From Acidobacteriota bacterium (GTDB lineage: Bacteria; Acidobacteriota; Terriglobia; UBA7540), in the NCBI GenBank assembly GCA_902812465.1, contig CADDZE010000008.1, positions 1-64,000 on the forward strand: a stretch of 64,000 nucleotides of DNA, read 5' to 3'. The translations under genes and the position numbers were made by a program. Below, piece after piece: positions 57,320 through 64,000 of this stretch. How positions within the stretch are numbered: the first letter of the stretch is position 1; every line of letters starts with the position of its first letter. The notes beneath the pieces were generated by a model that did not search any database, had not been told where the DNA came from, and was given only the letters and a program-made list of their open reading frames with translations.

Positions 57320-59989
57320 ATGAGCGTGAGAGCCCTTAGCCGATGGGCAGGCGTTGTACTGCTCTGCGGCTCGATCACCCCGGCAGGGCGCGGGCAGGAG
57401 CAGGCACTTCCTTACCGCGACCCATCCCTGCCCATCGAACGCCGGGTCGATGACCTAGTTTCCCGCATGACGCTCGAAGAGAAGGTGCTCCAGATGCAGC
57501 ACACCGCCCCAGCCATCCCGCAGCTGGGGATTCCTGCCTATGACTGGTGGAATGAAGCGCTGCACGGCGTTGCCCGCTCCGGCTACGCCACTGTCTTCCC
57601 CCAGGCCATCGGCATGGCCGCCACCTGGGACGCCGACTTGGTGCACCGCGAAGCCGAAATCATCGCCATCGAGGCACGCGCCAAGTACAACCAGGCGCAG
57701 CGCGAGAACAACCACAGCATCTACTACGGACTTACCTTTTGGTCGCCGAACATCAATATCTTTCGCGATCCCCGCTGGGGCCGCGGCCAGGAGACATACG
57801 GCGAGGATCCCTTCCTGACGGCCAAGCTGGCCACCGCCTTCGTTACCGGGCTGCAGGGCGATGATCCCCGATATCTGAAGGTCGTGGCGACCCCCAAGCA
57901 CTACGCCGTGCACAGCGGGCCAGAGCCCGAGCGGCACCGCTTCAATGTGAATCCCACGCCCCACGACCTGGAGGACACGTACCTGGCGGCCTTCCGCGCT
58001 ACCGTCGTCGAAGGCCACGCCGGCTCGGTGATGTGTGCCTACAACGCCGTGAATGGCCAGCCTGCCTGTGTTAACCCCTACCTGCTCGAGCAAACGCTGC
58101 GCCAAGCGTGGCAGTTCCAGGGTTACGTCACCTCGGACTGCGGAGCGGTGACCGATATCACTTTGGGCCACCACTTCACGCCTGATAACGAACACGGCGC
58201 GGCCGCCGCCGTGCGGGCCGGCACCGATACGACCTGCGGTAACGAGTTTGCCCAAGAGGGAGCGCTGATCAACGCGGTTCGCGATGGGCTGATCAGCCAG
58301 CGGGAAATCGATACGGCAGTGAAGCGGCTCTTCACCGCCCGCATGCGGCTGGGCATGTTTGACCCGCCAGAACGTGTGCCTTTCAACAGCATCCCGATCT
58401 CCGAAAACGATTCGGCACCGCACCAGCAGCTGGCCCTTCGGGCGGCGCGCGAATCGATGGTGCTGCTAAAAAACGACCATGGCATTCTTCCCTTGGAACC
58501 AAGCGTGAAGAAAATTGCGGTCATCGGACCCAATGCCGAGTCCTTGGCTGCGCTCGAAGGCAACTACAACGGCACGCCCTCGCATCCCGTCCTGCCCGTT
58601 GACGGCCTGCAACGGGTCTTGAAGGCTGAGGTGCTCTACGCGCAGGGATCACCTTACGTTACCGAGCTGCCCGTGCCCGTACCGCGCACCGTGTTTCACC
58701 AGGAGAACGGCAAGCCCGGGCTGAAGGGCGAATACTTCGCTGCGGCGGACTTCACGGGCCAGCCCGTCGTCACCCGGGTGGACCCGCAGATCCAGTTTGA
58801 TTGGAACGCGGCGTCCCCCGTCTCGGGCGTCCCGATGAAGGCCTTCGCCGTGCGCTGGACGGGAACCTTGACGCCGCCCGGTCCCGGCCGCTACACCTTT
58901 GGCATCAGCCGTCCCCACTGCTATCCCTGCGGCGACCACGAGACGTATCGGGTTTACCTGGATGACCAGCTCGAGGCCGAAGCCAGCTTCCACGACTTCG
59001 GCTGGCATCCCAAAGCACCGGACTTCACTGTCAGCTTCGCGGATACAACGCCCCATGGCTTCCGCCTCGAATACACTCACCAGGCACCGCTATTTGCTGC
59101 CGGTGCGACGTTCGAATGGCGCCCGCCGGCGGGCGTTCTGCAGCAGGAGGCGGTGAAAACCGCCCGGCAGGCAGACGTGGTGCTGGCGTTTGTGGGGCTG
59201 TCACCCAACCTAGAAGGCGAAGAAATGCCCATTCGCGTGCGCGGGTTCAGCGGCGGGGATCGCACCGAGATCGGCCTGCCAGCGGTGCAGCAGAGTCTGC
59301 TCCAGGCCCTCGCCGCCACCGGCAAGCCACTCGTGGTGGTGCTCATGAACGGCAGCGCCCTGGCTGTCCCCTGGGCGGAGCAGCACGCCGCAGCGATCCT
59401 TGAAGCCTGGTATCCAGGAGAAGAGGGCGGCACAGCCATCGCGGAGACGCTCGCTGGCGCCAATAACCCGGCGGGCCGCCTGCCAGTAACCTTCTACGCC
59501 TCACTTGACCAGCTCCCTGCCTTTGACGACTACTCGATGCGCCATCGCACTTACCGTTATTTCAACGGGAAGCCCCTCTTTCCGTTCGGCTTTGGACTGA
59601 GCTATGCCCGCTTCGCCTACAGCAGCTTGAAACTTTCCTCCCGCCAGCTTCGGGCTGGCGACCCCCTCACCGTCGAGGCAGCTGTGCGCAACACGGCCCC
59701 TGTCGCCGGCGATGAGGTGGCGGAACTCTATCTCGAGTATCCAGAAGTGCCCGCCGCGCCCCAGCGCGCCCTGAAAGGATTCACCCGCCTCCGTCTCGGG
59801 CCAGGCGAAACGCGGCATCTCCGCTTTGTCCTCAGCCCCCGCGACCTGAGCCTGGTAACCGAAGAAGGCCAACACGCCGTGCTTCCCGGGTCGTACACTG
59901 TTTTCGTGGGCGGCGGCCAGCCCCTCGAAGGAACGGGCAGTGTGCGCGGCCAGTTCGTCATCCAGGGCCGGGCAAGTCTGGAACGATAA
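57320..59989 (+). CDS. GH3 glycosidase with PA14 insert, beta-xylosidase-like
   Basis: An 889-residue secreted enzyme. Signal peptide WAGVVLLCGSITPAGRG; GH3 TIM barrel to about residue 350 with the nucleophile Asp273 in YVTSDCGAV (SDCGA is typical of the beta-xylosidase/arabinofuranosidase branch); PA14 domain at about 466-600 (LKGEYFAAADFTGQP, HETYRVYLDD) set inside the second GH3 domain; Fn3-like C-terminal domain. It should act on xylo-oligosaccharides or related beta-glycosides in the periplasm. GAGGG lies five bases before the ATG. Confidence 0.9.
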   Translation: MSVRALSRWAGVVLLCGSITPAGRGQEQALPYRDPSLPIERRVDDLVSRMTLEEKVLQMQHTAPAIPQLGIPAYDWWNEALHGVARSGYATVFPQAIGMAATWDADLVHREAEIIAIEARAKYNQAQRENNHSIYYGLTFWSPNINIFRDPRWGRGQETYGEDPFLTAKLATAFVTGLQGDDPRYLKVVATPKHYAVHSGPEPERHRFNVNPTPHDLEDTYLAAFRATVVEGHAGSVMCAYNAVNGQPACVNPYLLEQTLRQAWQFQGYVTSDCGAVTDITLGHHFTPDNEHGAAAAVRAGTDTTCGNEFAQEGALINAVRDGLISQREIDTAVKRLFTARMRLGMFDPPERVPFNSIPISENDSAPHQQLALRAARESMVLLKNDHGILPLEPSVKKIAVIGPNAESLAALEGNYNGTPSHPVLPVDGLQRVLKAEVLYAQGSPYVTELPVPVPRTVFHQENGKPGLKGEYFAAADFTGQPVVTRVDPQIQFDWNAASPVSGVPMKAFAVRWTGTLTPPGPGRYTFGISRPHCYPCGDHETYRVYLDDQLEAEASFHDFGWHPKAPDFTVSFADTTPHGFRLEYTHQAPLFAAGATFEWRPPAGVLQQEAVKTARQADVVLAFVGLSPNLEGEEMPIRVRGFSGGDRTEIGLPAVQQSLLQALAATGKPLVVVLMNGSALAVPWAEQHAAAILEAWYPGEEGGTAIAETLAGANNPAGRLPVTFYASLDQLPAFDDYSMRHRTYRYFNGKPLFPFGFGLSYARFAYSSLKLSSRQLRAGDPLTVEAAVRNTAPVAGDEVAELYLEYPEVPAAPQRALKGFTRLRLGPGETRHLRFVLSPRDLSLVTEEGQHAVLPGSYTVFVGGGQPLEGTGSVRGQFVIQGRASLER

Positions 59990-60060
59990 GCCGGCGCCTA
60001 TTCCCCAGCCCTTCGGGCAACGTCCGGCCACGCACCTTTCATCGAAGGGAGTTATTTATT

Positions 60061-60078
60061 GGGGCGAGAAACCGCCCC
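60061..60078 (+). repeat. Hairpin in the 5' region of the cytochrome/barrel gene
   Basis: GGGGCG (60061-60066), loop AGAAAC, CGCCCC (60073-60078): a perfect 6-bp GC stem 30 bases before the start codon. It could affect translation of the downstream gene. Confidence 0.4.
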
Positions 60079-60108
60079 ACTAGCAGTCTTTCGCGGAAGG
60101 TGAAGCCC

Positions 60109-61530
60109 ATGAGAGCAAGAACGACCGTACTCACCCTGGGTGGGTTGACTTGGCTGATCCTCGCACCTCCTGTCGCCGTGCCTCGGGGAGGGGTTGGGCA
60201 ACCAACTGCGCCATCGGGCTCCGCGGCGGCGCAAGCGCCAACTGCGGCCGCGGATACCGCCGCTTTGGCAGCGGCGCTTGGCGTTCGCTTCGTTCAAGGC
60301 TCTAGTACCACCCTGATGCTCGAACAGAAGGGCAAGACCTACTTGGTCGACCTCGCCGCACGCATCATCCGCGAGGTGGATCCGCCTTTAGCGGCGCCCG
60401 CCAGCAGCGGCCCCATTCAGCGAGTGCAGGCCGTAGCCACGCGCCAGGCAGCCCAGAATGTTCGGGGTCAAGCGGTCTTCAAAGACAAGTGCGCCTCCTG
60501 CCACGGCGTGGACGGGCGGGGCATCAAGTCCATCGGCACCCCCAACTTCACCGATCCCCAGGTGCAGGCCAGCCTCACCGACCAGCAGATTCTCGACACC
60601 ATTCATAACGGCAAGAAGGGCACCCTAATGACGGGGTGGGCGGGCAAGCTGTCCGAGGATGACATCGCGGCCGTGGCCCAATACATTCGTTCCCTGAACG
60701 CGCCAGGAGCCCAGGCCTCGCCGCCAGAGGCTCCCAAGATCTACGAGCCCGGAGATGACTACATCCTCAGCTTGCCCACGGGCCGGCGGCTGGACCGTCA
60801 CGGCTTCTACGTCAATTTCTCCCATCGCTTCGCCTTCGATCCTGCCTTTACCGGCACGGCGCGCGGGGGCGCACTGCTTGGCTTGGACGGCTTCTCCCTC
60901 TCCTCGTTCGGGTTCCGCTACGGCGTGACGGACAAACTCTCGGTGAGCATCTACCGTGCGCCCAGCTTTATCGCGCGGCCCATCGAGTTGATGGCTGCCT
61001 ACAATCTGCTCGACGAGCACGATGGCCATCCGCTCAATGCCGTGTTCCGCGTTTCCATCGCCGGTCAAAACAACTTCTCCCGCAACTACACGGAAAACTT
61101 CGAAGGCGTCTTCTCTCGCAGCATCACCCCACGTGCCCAGTTCTACGTGGTCCCCACACTCTCCATCAACAACCGCCGCCTCTTCTCTCCCAGCGGCTTC
61201 GGCTCGGCGGATATACCCAACCTGCCCGGCCATAATGACTTCGCCCTGGGCGGCGCGCTCTCGGTTGACGTGCGTCCTACCGTCGCTCTCTTCGCCGAGA
61301 TTGATCCCATGCTCGCCGGCGGGCGCGCGCTGGGCGTCCGTCGCCCCGCCTGGGGATTCGGCATCCAGAAGAAGATCTGGCGCCACGCCTTCACCCTCGG
61401 CTTTACCAACAGCCCCGGAGTGGAAGTGGCCCAGCGCGCCGGCACCCGCGCTGCCTTCCTGAACGACCCGGCGGCCGATAAGCCCGGCGGGCTGACGATT
61501 GGATTCGATCTCTCGCGGCAGATTCACTGA
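60109..61530 (+). CDS. Cytochrome c domain fused to a DUF5777-like beta-barrel
   Basis: A 473-residue product. Signal peptide TTVLTLGGLTWLILAPPVAVP; a short N-terminal domain, then a class I cytochrome c with the heme motif C128-A-S-C-H132 and a downstream Met in GTLMTGWAGKLSEDDIAAVAQYI; from about residue 215 to the end a beta-strand-rich domain (DYILSLPTGRRLDRHGFYVNFSHRFAFD, GVTDKLSVSIYRAPS, DVRPTVALFAEIDPML) resembling DUF5777 outer membrane-like barrels. ATG 60109 follows GGAAGG by eight bases. Electron transfer at the cell surface is a speculative role. Confidence 0.82.
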   Translation: MRARTTVLTLGGLTWLILAPPVAVPRGGVGQPTAPSGSAAAQAPTAAADTAALAAALGVRFVQGSSTTLMLEQKGKTYLVDLAARIIREVDPPLAAPASSGPIQRVQAVATRQAAQNVRGQAVFKDKCASCHGVDGRGIKSIGTPNFTDPQVQASLTDQQILDTIHNGKKGTLMTGWAGKLSEDDIAAVAQYIRSLNAPGAQASPPEAPKIYEPGDDYILSLPTGRRLDRHGFYVNFSHRFAFDPAFTGTARGGALLGLDGFSLSSFGFRYGVTDKLSVSIYRAPSFIARPIELMAAYNLLDEHDGHPLNAVFRVSIAGQNNFSRNYTENFEGVFSRSITPRAQFYVVPTLSINNRRLFSPSGFGSADIPNLPGHNDFALGGALSVDVRPTVALFAEIDPMLAGGRALGVRRPAWGFGIQKKIWRHAFTLGFTNSPGVEVAQRAGTRAAFLNDPAADKPGGLTIGFDLSRQIH

Positions 61531-61693
61531 GCGTCAGCCAGGCGCCGCGCCGCGGGTCTCTAGCGAAGGTGACCCCCGGGCGCCCGCCGTCCTTTCCCGC
61601 AAGAGCAAAAGGCCGGAGTCTACTGGTCAACTTCCCGGACCGAAAGCAGGCCCCGCCGGGAAGCACAAGCAGAAATTGGGCCGCCCGTGCCCG

Positions 61694-62176
61694 TTACGGA
61701 ACCTGATAGACCTCCTTCTGGTTTTCATCAAAGAACAGCAAATGCGCTGTGTTAGGCGCCCAGCCGGGTTCGGCGCGCATCTTGCCCTGGTCGTCATTGA
61801 AGGACAGCGTGGCGCTCTGGCCCTTGGTCCCCAGCAGGGTGCGGAGTGTCTCGTCCTGGCCGTAGAAGCCGAGAGCCGGACCCGTATGCAAGATGCCGAG
61901 CATGGCCTCGACGTTCTTGCCGTTCTGGTCGTAGAAGGCGAGGGGCGGGCCGGCGCTGCGCATTCCCAGAACCGCCCGTGTGCTTCCGCTCTCGTCCACC
62001 AGCACGAACTGGCTGGCCTGAACCGTTCGCTCGTGACGCGCCGCACCCATCAGGATCAGCATGGTGACGGGCAGGCGAGGATGCCCCGGGGCTAGGCGCA
62101 GCCTCCGGTTCTCTTGTTCCATCCGCGCCACACGCCGCGCCAACTCGTGCCCCTCGATCGCCTCCATCGCTTTCAT
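61694..62176 (-). CDS. Tandem-repeat protein (phi-D-x-x-G-x-x-R-A-x-L-G motif), N-terminal coiled coil
   Basis: A 160-residue product. A helical start (MKAMEAIEGHELARRVARM) contains a short coiled coil, then five tandem units of about 22 residues, for example FVLVDESGSTRAVLG, LAFYDQNGKNVEAMLG and LSFNDDQGKMRAEPG, predicted to form a beta-solenoid or similar. AAGGAGG lies eight bases before the ATG at 62176 (a second ATG is at 62179), a strong ribosome binding site. Function unknown. Confidence 0.7.
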   Translation of the reverse strand: MKAMEAIEGHELARRVARMEQENRRLRLAPGHPRLPVTMLILMGAARHERTVQASQFVLVDESGSTRAVLGMRSAGPPLAFYDQNGKNVEAMLGILHTGPALGFYGQDETLRTLLGTKGQSATLSFNDDQGKMRAEPGWAPNTAHLLFFDENQKEVYQVP

Positions 62177-62206
62177 CATCACGGCCTCCTTGACCTTCTC
62201 GGACAC

Positions 62207-62686
62207 CCGCCGCCGAGCGTATCAACCGCTTTGATGATCTTAGCCGTAGGTGAGCCACCCGCGCCGCGAAAATGGAGCTCCCTACGGGCGATTTGCAAGG
62301 CCTGCCAACCGCCGCTGGGCGATTGTGAGGCCGGTGCCGCAACCATTAGTGATCGCCCGGAAGGAGCTACCTGTCACTTCTCACGCCCGACGGGTTCTTC
62401 CCCCTCTATTGAACACTTCCTCATAGCGTTCTTCTTCGAACCGCGGTGTGCCCACGCGCTGGCCGTATGCCTGGTGTAGGCTGTAAGGGTTGTCAGCATT
62501 GTACGGATCGCTATCCGGCGCCCACCTCGGGGTTCGTGGATGCGCAAGGGGTGTTTTGACGAAACGAACCGGATATGTTGTTGAAAAATCAAGGACGGCT
62601 CTGCAGTGATTCACCTGACCAGCGGCCAAATCGCCGCTCGCGCACAGGCGCCGGCTACAGCCTGAGCTACACGAGGTGATTTACCG
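62207..62686. other. Intergenic region without a clear gene (480 bp)
   Basis: I see no supported gene. A minus-strand frame at 62381-62629 lacks a ribosome binding site and recognisable domain. GAGGTGAT at 62673-62680 is the ribosome binding site of the glycosyltransferase. Confidence 0.45.
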
Positions 62687-63805
62687 TTGCCGACAGTGCG
62701 GCAAAAGGTCTTGTTCATCATCCCCACGCTGGGCGGCGGCGGGGCAGAACGGGTGTTCATTACGTTGTTGCGCCATCTGGACCGCACGCGGTTTGAGCCC
62801 CACCTGGGCTTGCTGGCCAAGACGGGCGCCTATCTGCCAGAGGTGCCGGAAGATGTGCCCATACACGACCTGCATGTCTCCCGCGTGCGCCGTTGTCTGC
62901 CCCGGCTCGTGCGTCTGATCCGCCGGCTGCGGCCGCGGGCAGTCCTTTCAACCCTGCGCGAGTTGAACCTGGCACTCGTCGCCGCCAAACCGCTGCTGCC
63001 ACCAGGCACCAGGCTGTTCGTGCGCGAGACGGCGCCAGTTGCCACCGATGTGAGAACGAAGAGCAGGTTTCCCGGTGCCTGGCACTGGCTTTGTCGTCTC
63101 CTCTACGCGAGAGCTGACCGGGTGATCTGTGTCTCGGAAAACGTACTGGACGGGCTGGCGAGCCTGGGGGTCCGGCGCGATAAGCTAGCGCGCATTTACA
63201 GTCCAGTGGACATCGACTTCGTGCGTCGGGAGGCCGCCACCAGCAGTCCTTACCGGAGCGCCGGACTTCATCTGGTGGCGGCGGGCAGGCTAACGCGGGA
63301 AAAGGGCTTTGACGTCCTGCTGGAGGCGATGCAGCTGGTAAGCCAGCACGTGCCGGCGGCCCGCCTGACTATCCTCGGCGAAGGCCCACTAGGGACCGAG
63401 TTGCGCCAACAGCGAGACGCGCTGGGGCTGAGTGAAGTCGTCACCTTTGCCGGCTTCCAGCCCAATCCCTACCCGTACTTTAAGCACGCGCACGCCCTGG
63501 TGCTCTCGTCGCGCTACGAGGGCCTTCCCGTGGTAGTGCTCGAAGCACTGGCGCTAGGTACGAGGGTGATTGCCGTAGACTGCCCGGGTGGCGTGCGGGA
63601 AATCGTCCATGCATACTCCCGCGCCCGATTGGTGCCGAACCTCGATGCGCACTTGCTAGCCCAGGCCATCGTGGGCGCCTGCGAACCTGACGACGGAAAA
63701 GGGGCTGCTTCGGAGGCCGGTGATGAAGAGCTGCTCGCCCAGTTCCGAGTGGAGCGTGTGGTGGACGAGTATGAGAGCGTCCTGAGCGGCGAGGGGCAGC
63801 TGTAA
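62687..63805 (+). CDS. Glycosyltransferase family 4-type enzyme
   Basis: A 372-residue GT-B glycosyltransferase. KVLFIIPTLGGGGAERVFITLLRHL opens the acceptor domain, and the donor domain has AAGRLTREKGFDVLLEA, LTILGEGPLGTELRQQ, VTFAGFQPNPYPYFKHAHALVLSSRYEGLPVVVLEALALGT with the conserved E-x7-E. It is expected to transfer a sugar from a nucleotide donor in polysaccharide or LPS outer-core synthesis. The start is TTG 62687, supported by GAGGTGAT six bases upstream and conservation of the first strand. Confidence 0.87.
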   Translation: MPTVRQKVLFIIPTLGGGGAERVFITLLRHLDRTRFEPHLGLLAKTGAYLPEVPEDVPIHDLHVSRVRRCLPRLVRLIRRLRPRAVLSTLRELNLALVAAKPLLPPGTRLFVRETAPVATDVRTKSRFPGAWHWLCRLLYARADRVICVSENVLDGLASLGVRRDKLARIYSPVDIDFVRREAATSSPYRSAGLHLVAAGRLTREKGFDVLLEAMQLVSQHVPAARLTILGEGPLGTELRQQRDALGLSEVVTFAGFQPNPYPYFKHAHALVLSSRYEGLPVVVLEALALGTRVIAVDCPGGVREIVHAYSRARLVPNLDAHLLAQAIVGACEPDDGKGAASEAGDEELLAQFRVERVVDEYESVLSGEGQL

Positions 63806-63868
63806 ACTAGACAGTCACTCCGAGCGCAACGATTATGTTGGTACGTCCGCCCAATCGTTGAAATTTGC

Positions 63869-63897
63869 GTGACGGCCCAGCCAACCTGTGCTATTCT
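63869..63897 (+). promoter_or_regulatory. Promoter near the right edge
   Basis: GTGACG (63869-63874), 17-bp spacer, extended -10 TGC TATTCT (63889-63897). Start near 63904. It would drive whatever gene begins at or beyond the right edge. Confidence 0.5.
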
Positions 63898-63934
63898 TAG
63901 AGTCGGTTAGAGAAAGGCTTGGAAAGAGGCGAGT

Positions 63935-64000
63935 TTGACCATCATCGAGCAACACCCGCAGCTGCGTCACCGATTTGACCTAGGCATGGTAGCCGGCTAA
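63935..64000 (+). CDS. Possible 21-residue leader peptide
   Basis: TTG 63935 follows AGAGG by five bases and a promoter by 30, and reads MTIIEQHPQLRHRFDLGMVAG before a TAA that occupies the last three bases. It could be a leader peptide, the start of a frame-disrupted gene, or chance. Nothing beyond the edge is visible. Confidence 0.25.
   Translation: MTIIEQHPQLRHRFDLGMVAG

Noticed and set aside
62381-62629. 82-codon minus-strand frame containing SDPYNADNPYSLHQAYGQ
   Set aside because: The composition is protein-like but no start signal or known family supports it; at most a remnant.
1-64000. CRISPR arrays, rRNA or tRNA genes and prophage modules
   Set aside because: No regular direct-repeat/spacer pattern, rRNA core sequence, complete tRNA or phage structural gene was seen on either strand.

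Overview
This 64 kb window is GC-rich bacterial chromosome, most likely from an acidobacterium. The sequence supports this through two very large TonB-dependent receptors with an N-terminal carboxypeptidase-regulatory-like domain, a VWFA protein of the acidobacterial type, a cytochrome c/DUF5777-like barrel fusion, the futalosine route to menaquinone (mqnA, mqnC), and a complete-looking LPS core operon that marks a diderm cell. I see no rRNA, tRNA, CRISPR array, prophage or intact insertion sequence. The only mobile-element trace is a transposase fragment cut by the left edge.

Layout. 1-330: transposase remnant and an extended -10 promoter. 330-6211 (+): a secreted protein of unknown role, then mqnA-mqnC-galT-galK. 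6233-7567 (-): a secreted S1/P1-nuclease or phospholipase C-like protein and an OB-fold-like membrane-anchored protein. 7568-8753: gene-poor, ending in a promoter and structured leader. 8754-12184: a CHAD protein facing two overlapping thymidylate-kinase-like genes and a TIG-domain protein. 12185-13284: gene-poor, with a promoter, several strong hairpins and a 56-residue membrane zinc-ribbon protein. 13285-20548 (mostly +): M20 deacylase, an isocitrate/isopropylmalate dehydrogenase family enzyme and homoserine kinase (both apparently leaderless), a GAF-GAF-PP2C phosphatase and a DUF72 protein. 20615-23082 (-): metallophosphoesterase, inositol monophosphatase, MoaD-MoaE fusion. 34830 down to 23667 (-): a near-continuous gene run slt, aminotransferase, waaA, lpxK, waaF, hldA, hldC, waaC, a methyltransferase and a DUF3108 protein, building KDO/heptose LPS core and remodelling the wall.

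35154-43622: VWFA protein, first TonB receptor with a long leader, a CPBP-family membrane protein with altered active-site motifs, an ectonucleotide-pyrophosphatase-like enzyme and a LolA-like protein. 43757-49507 (-): phospholipid and LPS-transport operon psd-pssA-(dead Asd)-lptE in which every junction is an ATGA overlap, with an M49 peptidase downstream and a DUF465 gene upstream. 49908-53483 (+): second TonB receptor. 53582-56973 (-): nitrite/sulfite reductase fused to a Rieske domain, the siroheme methyltransferase that feeds it, and a lone trpG/pabA. 57320-63805: a GH3 beta-xylosidase-like enzyme with PA14 insert, the cytochrome/barrel protein, a tandem-repeat protein and a glycosyltransferase.

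Taken together the window is mostly envelope biogenesis, polymer uptake and housekeeping. The most unusual items are the CHAD/double TMK-like module with a Walker A Lys-to-Arg change, the catalytically dead Asd homologue inside the phospholipid operon, a perfect 16-bp palindrome inside the reductase-Rieske linker, the hairpin-rich region before the small zinc-ribbon gene, and the CPBP protein lacking its catalytic glutamates.
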